Below, in pieces: positions 1 through 6,433 of a stretch of 24,713 nt of DNA (the first letter of the stretch is position 1; the number at the start of each line of letters is the position of its first letter). A model generated the notes under the pieces. It saw only the letters and a list, made by a program, of their open reading frames with translations, ran no database searches and was not told the origin of the DNA. The stretch covers positions 1 through 24,713 of the forward strand of contig USBN01000020.1 of the NCBI GenBank assembly GCA_900552935.1, read 5' to 3'. A program made the position numbers and the translations under genes. This DNA is from an uncultured Coriobacteriaceae bacterium (GTDB lineage Bacteria > Actinomycetota > Coriobacteriia > Coriobacteriales > Atopobiaceae).

Positions 1-1
1 G

Positions 2-310
2 GCCCTCTTCGGCGATGAGCGCATCGGCTGCGAGAAGTCCATGGACAAGCGCGCCGGCCGCCCGCTGTGCGACAAGTGGACCTTCTCCACGAACTGCGTC
101 TCCATCCAGGGCCGCTACGGCATCCCCTGCGTCGGCTTTGGCCCCGGCGCCGAGTCCCAGGCCCACGCTCCCAACGAGGTCACCTACAAGCAGGACCTCC
201 CGACCTGCGCCGCCCTCTACGTCGCCGCTCTGAACCTCTACGAGCCCAGCGCCGAGATGGACAACGCCACCACCTACCGCGCCGAGCTCACCGACAACGA
301 CATCAAGTAG
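2..310 (+). CDS. ygeY: YgeY-type M20 metallopeptidase family hydrolase, 3' end only
   Basis: The reading frame is open from base 2 and stops with TAG at 308-310, so only the last 102 residues are present. The visible part resembles the C-terminal catalytic domain of YgeY, the M20-family amidohydrolase that travels with selenium-dependent molybdenum hydroxylase and purine-degradation genes. It includes the KWTFSTN segment, the GIPCVGFGPG turn and QAHAPNE, where the His is the expected late metal or substrate ligand of M20 enzymes. The next gene, ygeW, starts 122 bp downstream. In this pathway YgeY is thought to hydrolyse a ureido/amide intermediate; that role is family inference and not visible here. 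The identification rests on a C-terminal fragment, but the motif order and the ygeW neighbour agree. The start and metal-binding N-terminus lie outside the window. Confidence 0.85.
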   Translation, partial: ALFGDERIGCEKSMDKRAGRPLCDKWTFSTNCVSIQGRYGIPCVGFGPGAESQAHAPNEVTYKQDLPTCAALYVAALNLYEPSAEMDNATTYRAELTDNDIK

Positions 311-325
311 CTCGACTCCGGCGGA

Positions 326-357
326 AACCTGAAAAAGGGACAGTCCCTTTTTCAGGT
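326..357. repeat. REP-like perfect palindrome, copy 1
   Basis: This is a near-perfect palindrome with 15-bp arms (327-341 and 343-357) around a single A at 342. The arms begin acctgaaaaaggga and the core reads gggacagtccc. The same sequence recurs at 6085-6117. It lies between the ygeY stop and the ygeW start. The heptamer gtcacac follows at 363-369. Palindromes of this kind scattered between genes resemble REP elements mobilised by Y1 (RAYT) transposases; no transposase is in the window. With its internal A and T runs it could also act as a transcription attenuator. Confidence 0.8.
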
Positions 358-432
358 CCCCCGTCACACTTTCAAGGCCAGCACCAACCAGCCTTAGCTA
401 CACGTACGCAATTCGATCCGAGAGGACATAAC

Positions 433-1632
433 ATGAGCGAGATCAGCCAGTACACCGACATGCTTTCCGGCCTCGACTTCAAGGGCATGTATCAGAGCGA
501 CTTCCTGCACACCTGGGACAAGACCACCGACGAGCTCCGCGCCCTCTACGCGGTTGCCGCCGCTCTCCGCAACCTCCGCGAGCGCAACATCTCGTCCAAG
601 ATCTTCGACTCCGGCCTCGCCGTCTCCCTCTTCCGCGACAACTCCACGCGTACCCGCTTCTCCTTCTCCAAGGCCACGAACCTCCTCGGCCTCGAGCTCC
701 AGGACCTCGACGAGAAGAAGTCCCAGATCGCCCACGGCGAGACCGTCCGCGAGACCGCCACGATGATTTCCTTCATGGCTGACGTCATCGGCATTCGCGA
801 TGACATGTACATCGGCAAGGGCGACGCCTACATGCAGGAGGTCTCTGACTCCGTCGCGCAGGCCTACGAGGATGGCGTCCTCGACCACCGTCCGACGCTC
901 ATCTCCCTCCAGTCCGACTCCGACCACCCGACGCAGTCCTCCGCCGACATGCTCTACCTCATCGAGGAGTTCGGCGGCCTTGAGAACCTCCGTGGCAAGA
1001 AGGTTGCCGTGACCTGGGCCTACTCGCCCTCCTACGGCAAGCCGCTGTCCTGCCCGCAGTCCCTCATCAGCCTGCTCCCGCGCTTCGGCATGGACGTCAC
1101 CCTGGCTCACCCCGAGGGCTACGACCTGATGGGCGACCGCGTCGAGGCCGCCAAGAAGTACGCCTCCGAGAACGGCTGCACCTTCAACCAGGTCAACACC
1201 ATGGAGGAGGCCTTCGAGGGTGCCGACATCGTGATCCCGAAGTCCTGGGCTCCCTACGCAGCCATGGAGCGCCGCACCAACCTCTACGCCGAGGGTGACG
1301 ACGCCGGCATCGCTGCGCTCGAGAAGGAGCTCCTCGCCCAGAACGCCACGCACAAGGATTGGTGCTCCACGACCGACCTCATGGCTAAGACCGCCAACGG
1401 CCAGGACACCATCTTCATGCACCCGCTGCCCGCCGACATCTCCGGCGTCTCCTGCGAGCACGGCGAGGTCATGGCTGACGTCTTCGACATGCACCGCGTT
1501 GGCATGTACAAGGAGGCCTCCTACAAGCCCTACGCCATCGCCGCGATGATCTTCCTGCAGAAGGTCGCCAACCCGATTGAGACCCTTCAGGCTCTTGAGG
1601 CTGCCGCAACTCCCCGCTGGTACCAGGCCTAA
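433..1632 (+). CDS. ygeW: YgeW-type knotted carbamoyltransferase
   Basis: This 399-residue cytosolic protein belongs to the aspartate/ornithine carbamoyltransferase superfamily. The carbamoyl-phosphate loop STRTR is at residues 71-75. HPLPADI begins at residue 330, where ornithine enzymes carry HCLP and aspartate enzymes HPLP. Length and motifs match the YgeW branch, whose members have a knotted fold and do not use ordinary ornithine or aspartate. The likely role is transfer or phosphorolysis of a carbamoyl (ureido) group, giving carbamoyl phosphate for the downstream carbamate kinase; the substrate cannot be read from sequence. The start at 433 follows gagagga at 419-425; a longer in-frame extension upstream crosses the REP palindrome and was not accepted. 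A 12-bp hairpin follows the stop. Family assignment is firm; the exact reaction is inferred. Confidence 0.93.
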   Translation: MSEISQYTDMLSGLDFKGMYQSDFLHTWDKTTDELRALYAVAAALRNLRERNISSKIFDSGLAVSLFRDNSTRTRFSFSKATNLLGLELQDLDEKKSQIAHGETVRETATMISFMADVIGIRDDMYIGKGDAYMQEVSDSVAQAYEDGVLDHRPTLISLQSDSDHPTQSSADMLYLIEEFGGLENLRGKKVAVTWAYSPSYGKPLSCPQSLISLLPRFGMDVTLAHPEGYDLMGDRVEAAKKYASENGCTFNQVNTMEEAFEGADIVIPKSWAPYAAMERRTNLYAEGDDAGIAALEKELLAQNATHKDWCSTTDLMAKTANGQDTIFMHPLPADISGVSCEHGEVMADVFDMHRVGMYKEASYKPYAIAAMIFLQKVANPIETLQALEAAATPRWYQA

Positions 1633-1643
1633 TGCCCCCGTCG

Positions 1644-1674
1644 CCTGCGTCCGCGGTCTGAGCGCGGACGCAGG
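1644..1674 (+). terminator. Perfect 12-bp hairpin after ygeW
   Basis: Arms cctgcgtccgcg (1644-1655) and cgcggacgcagg (1663-1674) pair perfectly around a 7-nt loop, 12 nt after the ygeW stop. No T-run follows, so this would be a U-less (I- or L-shaped) terminator, an mRNA 3'-end stabiliser or a processing site. Confidence 0.5.
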
Positions 1675-1750
1675 ACCGAGGCCTGCTACCTAGACAGAGC
1701 CGGCATGGCCGGCCCACCCGCCGCCAATACCCCTGGCAGGCGAAGGTCTG

Positions 1751-1786
1751 GGGTCGCGCGTTTCGTTTCGGGCGAACGCGCGACCC
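1751..1786. other. Second perfect 12-bp hairpin upstream of carbamate kinase
   Basis: Arms gggtcgcgcgtt (1751-1762) and aacgcgcgaccc (1775-1786) are perfectly complementary with a 12-nt loop. The hairpin lies about 90 nt before the carbamate kinase start. It could be an attenuator, an operator in the leader, or a second 3' hairpin for ygeW. No antiterminator alternative was identified by eye. Confidence 0.5.
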
Positions 1787-1873
1787 TAGGGACAGCTTTA
1801 TCAATTTTCAGGGCCGCGCAATCGTGCGCCCATATCTTGCAGGGCCGAGGCGCCCTCAAGGATCGGAGTCGAT

Positions 1874-2815
1874 ATGTCCAAGCGAATCGTCGTCGCCCTT
1901 GGCGGCAACGCCCTCGGCAACAACCTTCCTGAGCAGGCCGTCGCCGTCCGTGTGACCAGTCAGGCGATCGTGGATCTCATCGAGCAGGGCAACGAGGTCG
2001 TCGTCGTCCATGGCAACGGCCCCCAGGTCGGTATGATCGCCAACGCCATGACCGAGCTCACGCGTTCTAATCCGGAGAAGTACATCCCGTGCCCGCTTTC
2101 CGTCTGCGGTGCCATGAGCCAGGGTTACATCGGCTATGACCTGCAGAACGCCCTGCGCGAGGAGATGGAGCGCCGCGGCATCGCCAAGGGCGTCACCACC
2201 GTCCTCACCCAGGTCGAGGTTGACCCGGAGGACCCCGCGTTCTCCAACCCGACCAAGCCCATCGGCTCCTTCATGACGAAGGAGGAGGCCGAGGTCCTTC
2301 ACCGCGACCGCGACTATGACTTTATGGAGGACTCCGGCAGGGGTTACCGCCGTGTTGTCGCTTCTCCGAAGCCCCAGCGCATCGTCGAGCTCGACACGAT
2401 CACCTCGCTCGTCCAGGCAAACCATATCGTCATCGCCTGCGGTGGCGGCGGCATCCCGGTGCTTCCCACCGGTGGCCACCACCTCAAGGGCGCCGCGGCC
2501 GTTATCGACAAGGACTTCGCCGCCGAGCTCCTCGCCGAGTCCCTCGACGCGGACTACCTCGTGATCCTCACCGCCGTCGAGAAGGTGGCCGTGCGCTTTG
2601 GCAAGCCCGACGAGCGCTGGCTCGACGAGCTCACGCCAACTGAGGCTCACGAGCTTGCCGAGGCAGGCGAGTTTGGCAAGGGCTCGATGGAGCCCAAGGT
2701 CCTCGCCTGCGCGAAGTTCGCCGAGAGCAAGCCTGGTCGCTCCGCTCTCATTACCCTGCTCGAGAAGGCCAAGGAAGGTCTTGCCGGCAACACCGGAACC
2801 ACCATCCGCGCCTAA
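1874..2815 (+). CDS. arcC: Carbamate kinase
   Basis: This 313-residue protein has the usual length of carbamate kinase, an amino-acid-kinase-family enzyme that makes ATP and carbamate from ADP and carbamoyl phosphate. ALGGNAL lies at residues 8-14 and VVHGNGPQVG at 44-53. Later come ACGGGGIPV, DKDFAAELLA and TAVEKVAVRFGKP, covering the phosphate, carbamate and nucleotide sites of the family. The start at 1874 follows GGAG at 1865-1868. It corresponds to yqeA in the E. coli cluster, and here follows ygeW rather than an arginine deiminase. That context suggests it recovers energy from carbamoyl phosphate released in ureide/purine breakdown and not from the arginine pathway. A leader with two hairpins separates it from ygeW, and a good terminator follows it. 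Confidence 0.96.
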   Translation: MSKRIVVALGGNALGNNLPEQAVAVRVTSQAIVDLIEQGNEVVVVHGNGPQVGMIANAMTELTRSNPEKYIPCPLSVCGAMSQGYIGYDLQNALREEMERRGIAKGVTTVLTQVEVDPEDPAFSNPTKPIGSFMTKEEAEVLHRDRDYDFMEDSGRGYRRVVASPKPQRIVELDTITSLVQANHIVIACGGGGIPVLPTGGHHLKGAAAVIDKDFAAELLAESLDADYLVILTAVEKVAVRFGKPDERWLDELTPTEAHELAEAGEFGKGSMEPKVLACAKFAESKPGRSALITLLEKAKEGLAGNTGTTIRA

Positions 2816-2827
2816 GAGCGAATGCCG

Positions 2828-2866
2828 CGTGCGTGGCCTCGGGGGAGGTCACGCACGTTTGCTTTT
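2828..2866 (+). terminator. Intrinsic terminator after carbamate kinase
   Basis: A 13-bp stem (2828-2840 with 2845-2857, containing one G-U pair) has a GGGG loop and is followed by tttgctttt. It lies 12 nt past the arcC stop and separates arcC from the HTH-MocA gene. Confidence 0.8.
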
Positions 2867-2956
2867 GCGGAGGCTTGCGTGCCCTCGCCTGCGGGCCGTG
2901 GTTGTCCGTTTGCGAAAACAACGCATGGACGCTGAATAATTGTCAGCTTCGTTTGG

Positions 2957-2962
2957 GATAAT
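2957..2962 (+). promoter_or_regulatory. Candidate -10 element for a leaderless HTH-MocA transcript
   Basis: GATAAT at 2957-2962 lies 7 nt before the ATG at 2970, so transcription would begin at or next to the start codon, as in actinobacterial leaderless mRNAs. No convincing -35 box is seen at the usual spacing and no clear ribosome binding site precedes the ATG. Confidence 0.4.
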
Positions 2963-2969
2963 GGGTGGC

Positions 2970-3980
2970 ATGAGACCAAGCGTAAGAACATACCTAGTTA
3001 ATGACGAGGGCGAGCGCGTCTTCGGTCCCGGTCCCGCGGAGCTGCTGCGTCGCATCCGCGAGTGCGGGAGCCTCCGCGCCGCCTCGATATCCATGGGCAT
3101 GGCCTACACCAAGGCGCTGGCCCTCGTCCGTACGGCGGAGAAGGGTCTGGGCTCCCCGCTGACCACCCGCGTCGTGGGCGGTGCCGGTGGCGGCGGGTCG
3201 ACGCCTACGCCGGAGGCGGATGCCCTCCTCGCTGCGTACGAACGCTGGACTGCTTCGGTGAACTCCGCCGCCGGCGCGCAGTTTGACGCGGCGTTCCCAC
3301 ATGGGGCGGTGGCCGTTTCGTCCGTAGGCGCGGATTCGGTTTCGGGCGATGGTCGCGTCGTTGGCGCCGCCGTGCTCGCCGCCGGTCACTCGGTGCGCTA
3401 TGGCAAGAACAAACTCGTGGAGCCCCTTCTTGGCGAACCCGTGGTTGCCCGTGCCATCGATTGCGTGCCCGCCGGCATGCCCATCGTCGTGGTGTCCGCC
3501 ACGCCTGAGGTCGATGCTATCGCGGACGCCCGCGGCATAGAGCGCGTTCGTCCGGATGGCTTTGACGAGGACGTCGCCGCTACGCTTGGGCAATCCGCTT
3601 CTGTGCGTGCTGCGGCCGCCTTTGCCCGTGACGCTGGGTGGGACGCATGCCTGTTCCTACCGGGAGACCAGCCCCTCGTCGAGCACGGGAGCGTCACTCG
3701 TATGCTTGGGGTCTCCGCGTTTCGGCCGGATGTCCTCGTGCGCCTTTCCTGGCGCGGCCGCCCCGCTTCCCCGGCGTTGTTCCCCAGCAACTTCTATGAA
3801 GCACTTTCGAGCGTCGAGGGTGATGCTGGCGGGAGCTCGGTCGTGGGGGAGGGCGACGTCTGCGTGAGTGTCGAAGCGTCGCTTCCGTGGGAGCTTTGGG
3901 ATATCGACACGCCCGATGACCTCAGGCGTGCCCGTGAGATTCTGGAAAGTGGACTTGGACGTGGAGGGAGTTGCCAATGA
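2970..3980 (+). CDS. ModE-type HTH fused to MobA/MocA-like nucleotidyltransferase
   Basis: This 336-residue protein has two domains. Residues 1-95 match the winged-helix DNA-binding domain of ModE (LysR-like): GPGPAELLRRIRECGSLRAA, then a recognition-helix segment SMGMAYTKALALVR and the GGAGGGGSTPTPEA loop. Residues 130-336 are a MobA/MocA/YgfJ-like nucleotidyltransferase with LAAGHSVRYGKNK (136-148) as nucleotide loop and GDQPLV (232-237) as metal-binding region. The C-terminal domain probably transfers CMP or GMP to molybdopterin for a molybdenum hydroxylase; YgfJ plays this part in the equivalent cluster. The HTH could make it a self-sensing regulator of that cluster. ModE's molybdate-binding MOP domains are absent. 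ATG 2970 is preferred over TTG 2940 and ATG 2961, because the ModE-like alignment begins there and a -10-like box overlaps the upstream codons. The stop overlaps hyuA (ATGA). Confidence 0.87.
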   Translation: MRPSVRTYLVNDEGERVFGPGPAELLRRIRECGSLRAASISMGMAYTKALALVRTAEKGLGSPLTTRVVGGAGGGGSTPTPEADALLAAYERWTASVNSAAGAQFDAAFPHGAVAVSSVGADSVSGDGRVVGAAVLAAGHSVRYGKNKLVEPLLGEPVVARAIDCVPAGMPIVVVSATPEVDAIADARGIERVRPDGFDEDVAATLGQSASVRAAAAFARDAGWDACLFLPGDQPLVEHGSVTRMLGVSAFRPDVLVRLSWRGRPASPALFPSNFYEALSSVEGDAGGSSVVGEGDVCVSVEASLPWELWDIDTPDDLRRAREILESGLGRGGSCQ

Positions 3981-5344
3981 TCATCATCAAGGGCGGAACT
4001 CTAGTTTGCCCCGACGGGCTACGCGTGGGTGATGTGGCTCTGGAGGGTGACAAGATCCTCCGCATCGCGGCCTCGATCGAGGCCGGTGATGGCGATGAGG
4101 TTGCTGACGCTGCGGGCTGCTGGGTCTTCCCGGGTTTCATTGACGCCCACACGCACATGCAGTGCTGGACGGGCATCGACTGGACGGCGGATAGCTTCGA
4201 GACGGGCACCCGCGCCGCTGCCTGCGGTGGCACCACCACCATCGTCGACTACGCCACGGCCGATCGCGGCGTGACCATGCCGGACGCTCTGGCGGAGTGG
4301 CATAAGCGCGCGGATGGCACCTGCACGTCAAACTATGCCTTCCATATGGCAATCGCGGAGTGGAACGAGCGCAATCGCGAGGACCTTGCCGCGATGCGCG
4401 CTGGCGGCGTCAGCTCCTTCAAGACCTACTTCGCCTATGACCATCTGCGCCTTGATGACGCGGAGACCCTCGAGGTGCTCGAGGCCCTGAAGCCGTTTGG
4501 CGGCACGCTCTGCGTCCACTGCGAGAACGGCACCCTCGTTGACGCCCTCCAGAAGCGCGTGTACGAGGCTGGCATTCACGGGCCGGAAGGCCATCCTCTG
4601 AGCCGTCCTGCCGAGTGCGAGGCCGAGGCGGTGAGCCGTCTGCTCTACCTCGCCCATCTCGCCGGCGACGCGCGCGTGAACGTAGTGCACCTCTCAACGA
4701 AGCTCGGCCTCGAGGCCATTCGCGCTGCCAAGGCGCGCGGCCAGAAGAACATCTTCGTCGAGACCTGCCCTCAGTACCTGCTGCTTGATGACACGTGCTT
4801 CACGCGTAGGGGAGAGGACGGCCTCGAGGGCCTCGAGTTCGTCATGAGCCCGCCTCCGCGCAAGCCGTCTGACCGCGCGGCACTTCGCCAGGCGCTGCTC
4901 GACGGCGAGATCGACACCATCGCCACGGATCACTGCAGCTTCAACCTCCATGGGCAGAAGAATCGCGGCGTGGATGACTTCCGTGCCGTCCCCAACGGCG
5001 GCGCGGGCGTCGAGCATAGGCCCGCACTCATCGCGACAACGTTTGAGGGTCAGCTTGGCCCCACGGAGCTCTGTCGCCTCATGAGCGAGAGCCCCGCTCG
5101 CGTCTTTGGCATGTGGCCACGTAAGGGTTGTCTGGCGGAGGGCTCGGACGCGGATGTCTGCGTCTGGGATCCGTCCGTCGAGTGGACCATCTCGGCGAAG
5201 ACTCAGCACCAGAACGTCGACCACACCCCGTACGAGGGCTTCATCTGCCACGGCAGGGCGCGTCTCACCTACGTGAACGGCGTGCTCGCGGCTCGTGACG
5301 GCGAGCCGACGGGGGCGACGCCGGGCACATACGTCCCGCGCTAG
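3977..5344 (+). CDS. hyuA: D-hydantoinase/dihydropyrimidinase family hydrolase
   Basis: This 455-residue member of the cyclic amidohydrolase superfamily opens hydantoin or dihydropyrimidine-like rings. The binuclear metal site is complete: H58 and H60 in GFIDAHTHM, K149 (the lysine normally carbamylated) in SSFKTYFAYD, H181 in LCVHCENG, H238 in VVHLST and D318 in TIATDHC. Length is typical. ATG 3977 overlaps the upstream stop as ATGA and follows GGAGGG at 3963-3968, implying translational coupling to the nucleotidyltransferase gene. It corresponds to hyuA (ygeZ) of the E. coli ygeW-xdhD region, so the natural substrate is probably a purine-derived ring and not a drug-like hydantoin; this is inferred from context. 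Its last codons and stop were copied in tandem into the following spacer. Confidence 0.94.
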   Translation: MIIIKGGTLVCPDGLRVGDVALEGDKILRIAASIEAGDGDEVADAAGCWVFPGFIDAHTHMQCWTGIDWTADSFETGTRAAACGGTTTIVDYATADRGVTMPDALAEWHKRADGTCTSNYAFHMAIAEWNERNREDLAAMRAGGVSSFKTYFAYDHLRLDDAETLEVLEALKPFGGTLCVHCENGTLVDALQKRVYEAGIHGPEGHPLSRPAECEAEAVSRLLYLAHLAGDARVNVVHLSTKLGLEAIRAAKARGQKNIFVETCPQYLLLDDTCFTRRGEDGLEGLEFVMSPPPRKPSDRAALRQALLDGEIDTIATDHCSFNLHGQKNRGVDDFRAVPNGGAGVEHRPALIATTFEGQLGPTELCRLMSESPARVFGMWPRKGCLAEGSDADVCVWDPSVEWTISAKTQHQNVDHTPYEGFICHGRARLTYVNGVLAARDGEPTGATPGTYVPR

Positions 5345-5432
5345 CCGCGAGCCGGCGGCGGGCGCATACGTCCCGCGCTAGCCGCGAGCCGACTGCGGGC
5401 GCGGTGTCGGGCGCGTACGTCCCGCGCTGGTC
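5301..5432 (+). repeat. Tandem repeat derived from the hyuA 3' end
   Basis: Three diverged units (5301-5346, 5347-5383, 5384-5432; 46, 37 and 49 bp) begin gcgagccg and end around tacgtcccgcgct. A 27-bp block at 5328-5354 is repeated exactly at 5365-5391, and a shorter copy lies at 5414-5428. The first unit encodes the HyuA C-terminus and stop; the others are non-coding. Units are contiguous with no spacers, so this is not a CRISPR. Confidence 0.8.
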
Positions 5433-5498
5433 ATGAACCATGGGCGGGCGCGGAGCCAACTTGAGTACGAAAAGCTGGTCCTTTCGCCGTTCGAGTCA

Positions 5499-5528
5499 TT
5501 GACAAGGGGCCTTCTTTATCGTTAAGCT
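5499..5528 (+). promoter_or_regulatory. Candidate ridA promoter
   Basis: TTGACA at 5499-5504 and TAAGCT at 5523-5528 are 18 bp apart, 45 bp before the ridA start. The -35 is a perfect consensus match; the -10 fits the looser TAnnnT pattern. Confidence 0.6.
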
Positions 5529-5542
5529 TCTAAACAACGATA
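5517..5542. promoter_or_regulatory. Inverted repeat over the ridA -10 region
   Basis: Arms TATCGTT (5517-5523) and AACGATA (5536-5542) flank a 12-bp centre holding most of the -10 box and the likely transcription start. The position suits a repressor operator. The regulator is not identifiable. Confidence 0.4.
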
Positions 5543-5572
5543 GGCAATATCGTCAAACAAAAGGAGAAAAAC

Positions 5573-5953
5573 ATGTCCATCGAAGCCGTCGTCACTGATA
5601 AGGCCCCCGCCGCTGTGGGTCCGTACTCCGCCGCCACCAAGTCCGGCAACTGCATCCACGTTTCCGGTCAGCTCCCCGTTGACCCCGCCACCGGCGAGTT
5701 CGCTGGCGACGACATCCAGGCTCAGACCCGTCAGAGCCTGACCAACGTCAAGAACGTCCTCGAGGCTGCCGGTGCCACCATGGCCGACGTCGCCGAGACC
5801 GTCGTTCTTCTCGACTCCATTGCCGATTTTGGCGCCATGAACGAGGTCTACGCCGAGTTCTTCGCCGCTCCGTATCCGGCCCGTGCCGCCTTCGAGGTTG
5901 CCGCCCTCCCCAAGGGTGCCAAGGTCGAGATCAAGGCTGTCGCCTACCTGTAA
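5573..5953 (+). CDS. ridA: RidA enamine/imine deaminase (YjgF/YER057c/UK114 family)
   Basis: This 126-residue cytosolic protein has the full length of RidA, a trimeric enzyme that hydrolyses reactive enamine/imine intermediates such as 2-aminoacrylate made by PLP-dependent lyases. AVGPYSAA occurs near residues 14-21. The substrate-binding arginine is R104 in YPARAAFEVAALPKG, and E120 follows in KVEIKAVA; both match key residues of the active subfamily. A strong AAGGAG at 5561-5566 precedes the start. It has its own promoter and a strong terminator, so it is a monocistronic unit after hyuA. In E. coli the equivalent cluster carries ygeX, a PLP-dependent diaminopropionate ammonia-lyase that forms aminoacrylate, so a nearby RidA makes biochemical sense. 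That link is inferred, because ygeX is not in the window. Confidence 0.95.
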   Translation: MSIEAVVTDKAPAAVGPYSAATKSGNCIHVSGQLPVDPATGEFAGDDIQAQTRQSLTNVKNVLEAAGATMADVAETVVLLDSIADFGAMNEVYAEFFAAPYPARAAFEVAALPKGAKVEIKAVAYL

Positions 5954-6021
5954 TGTGTTGTTGCCCAACTGAATGGGCCGCCGCCCTCTAGTGGCGTTGT
6001 CTCTTGTCTGCAATGAGACTC

Positions 6022-6065
6022 AGCCGGCGTTCGGATTCACCTCCGAGCGCCGGCTTTTTGTTTTT
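6022..6065 (+). terminator. Strong intrinsic terminator after ridA
   Basis: A 14-bp stem (6022-6035 with 6042-6055, one G-U pair) has a 6-nt loop and is followed by tttttgttttt. It ends the ridA transcript. Confidence 0.92.
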
Positions 6066-6084
6066 CGTGTCCGCTACTCCTCAT

Positions 6085-6117
6085 AACCTGAAAAAGGGAC
6101 AGTCCCTTTTTCAGGTT
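6085..6117. repeat. REP-like perfect palindrome, copy 2
   Basis: The core and arms are identical to the copy at 326-357 and extend to 16 bp per arm (6085-6100 and 6102-6117) around A6101. It lies 20 bp past the ridA terminator. The heptamer gtgtgac follows at 6121-6127, the reverse complement of the gtcacac found beside copy 1. Confidence 0.8.
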
Positions 6118-6146
6118 TTAGTGTGACGATCGACGGTGATGTACGG

Positions 6147-6175
6147 TTAAGTTTCATCGAGACGTGCGTTATATA
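6147..6175 (+). promoter_or_regulatory. Candidate distal promoter for the cold-shock gene
   Basis: TTAAGT at 6147-6152 and TATATA at 6170-6175 are separated by 17 bp. Use of this promoter would give a leader of roughly 250 nt, as is common for cold-shock genes. A second possible -10, TAGACT at 6340-6345, lies closer to the gene. Confidence 0.4.
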
Positions 6176-6207
6176 GAGTTATGAACGAGAATTAAGCTCC
6201 ATAACTC
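6176..6207. promoter_or_regulatory. Inverted repeat at the start of the csp leader
   Basis: GAGTTATG (6176-6183) and CATAACTC (6200-6207) are perfect 8-bp arms 16 nt apart, directly after the candidate -10. It is either an operator or a 5'-terminal mRNA hairpin. Confidence 0.45.
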
Positions 6208-6433
6208 GAAGAAACGCATGTCTCGGCGGCGGCGTGTCGGAGCTGCCGGGCGTCGCGTTGCGTCCACGGGTGCTTTTATACCGTTCGCGAGAGCTCTACG
6301 CATTTTCGGTTTCTCGTCCGTAGCGGCTGGTTGCTGGGGTAGACTATTCCCTGTTGACCATCTGGTCGCAAGTTATGTTCAGCGCGCAAGCGCAGTGTTG
6401 CCCTCGGAGGGGCAAATGAAAGAAAGGCACGTC

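Noticed and set aside
67..432. In-frame N-terminal extension of ygeW to base 67
   Set aside because: It overlaps the ygeY coding region and crosses the REP palindrome; the family start is at 433 with a ribosome site.
394..1494. 366-codon frame antisense to ygeW
   Set aside because: It is a GC-rich shadow of a strongly conserved gene; its translation is low-complexity Val/Gly/Glu with no motif.
1874..2815. Carbamate kinase as part of an arginine deiminase operon
   Set aside because: The upstream transferase is YgeW-type and not ornithine carbamoyltransferase, and no arginine deiminase is visible.
5301..5432. CRISPR-like array
   Set aside because: The units are contiguous, diverged and lack spacers; they derive from the hyuA coding end.
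6218..6433. In-frame N-terminal extension of the cold-shock gene
   Set aside because: No Csp has such an extension, and a ribosome site and family start are at 6434; the open frame is probably chance.
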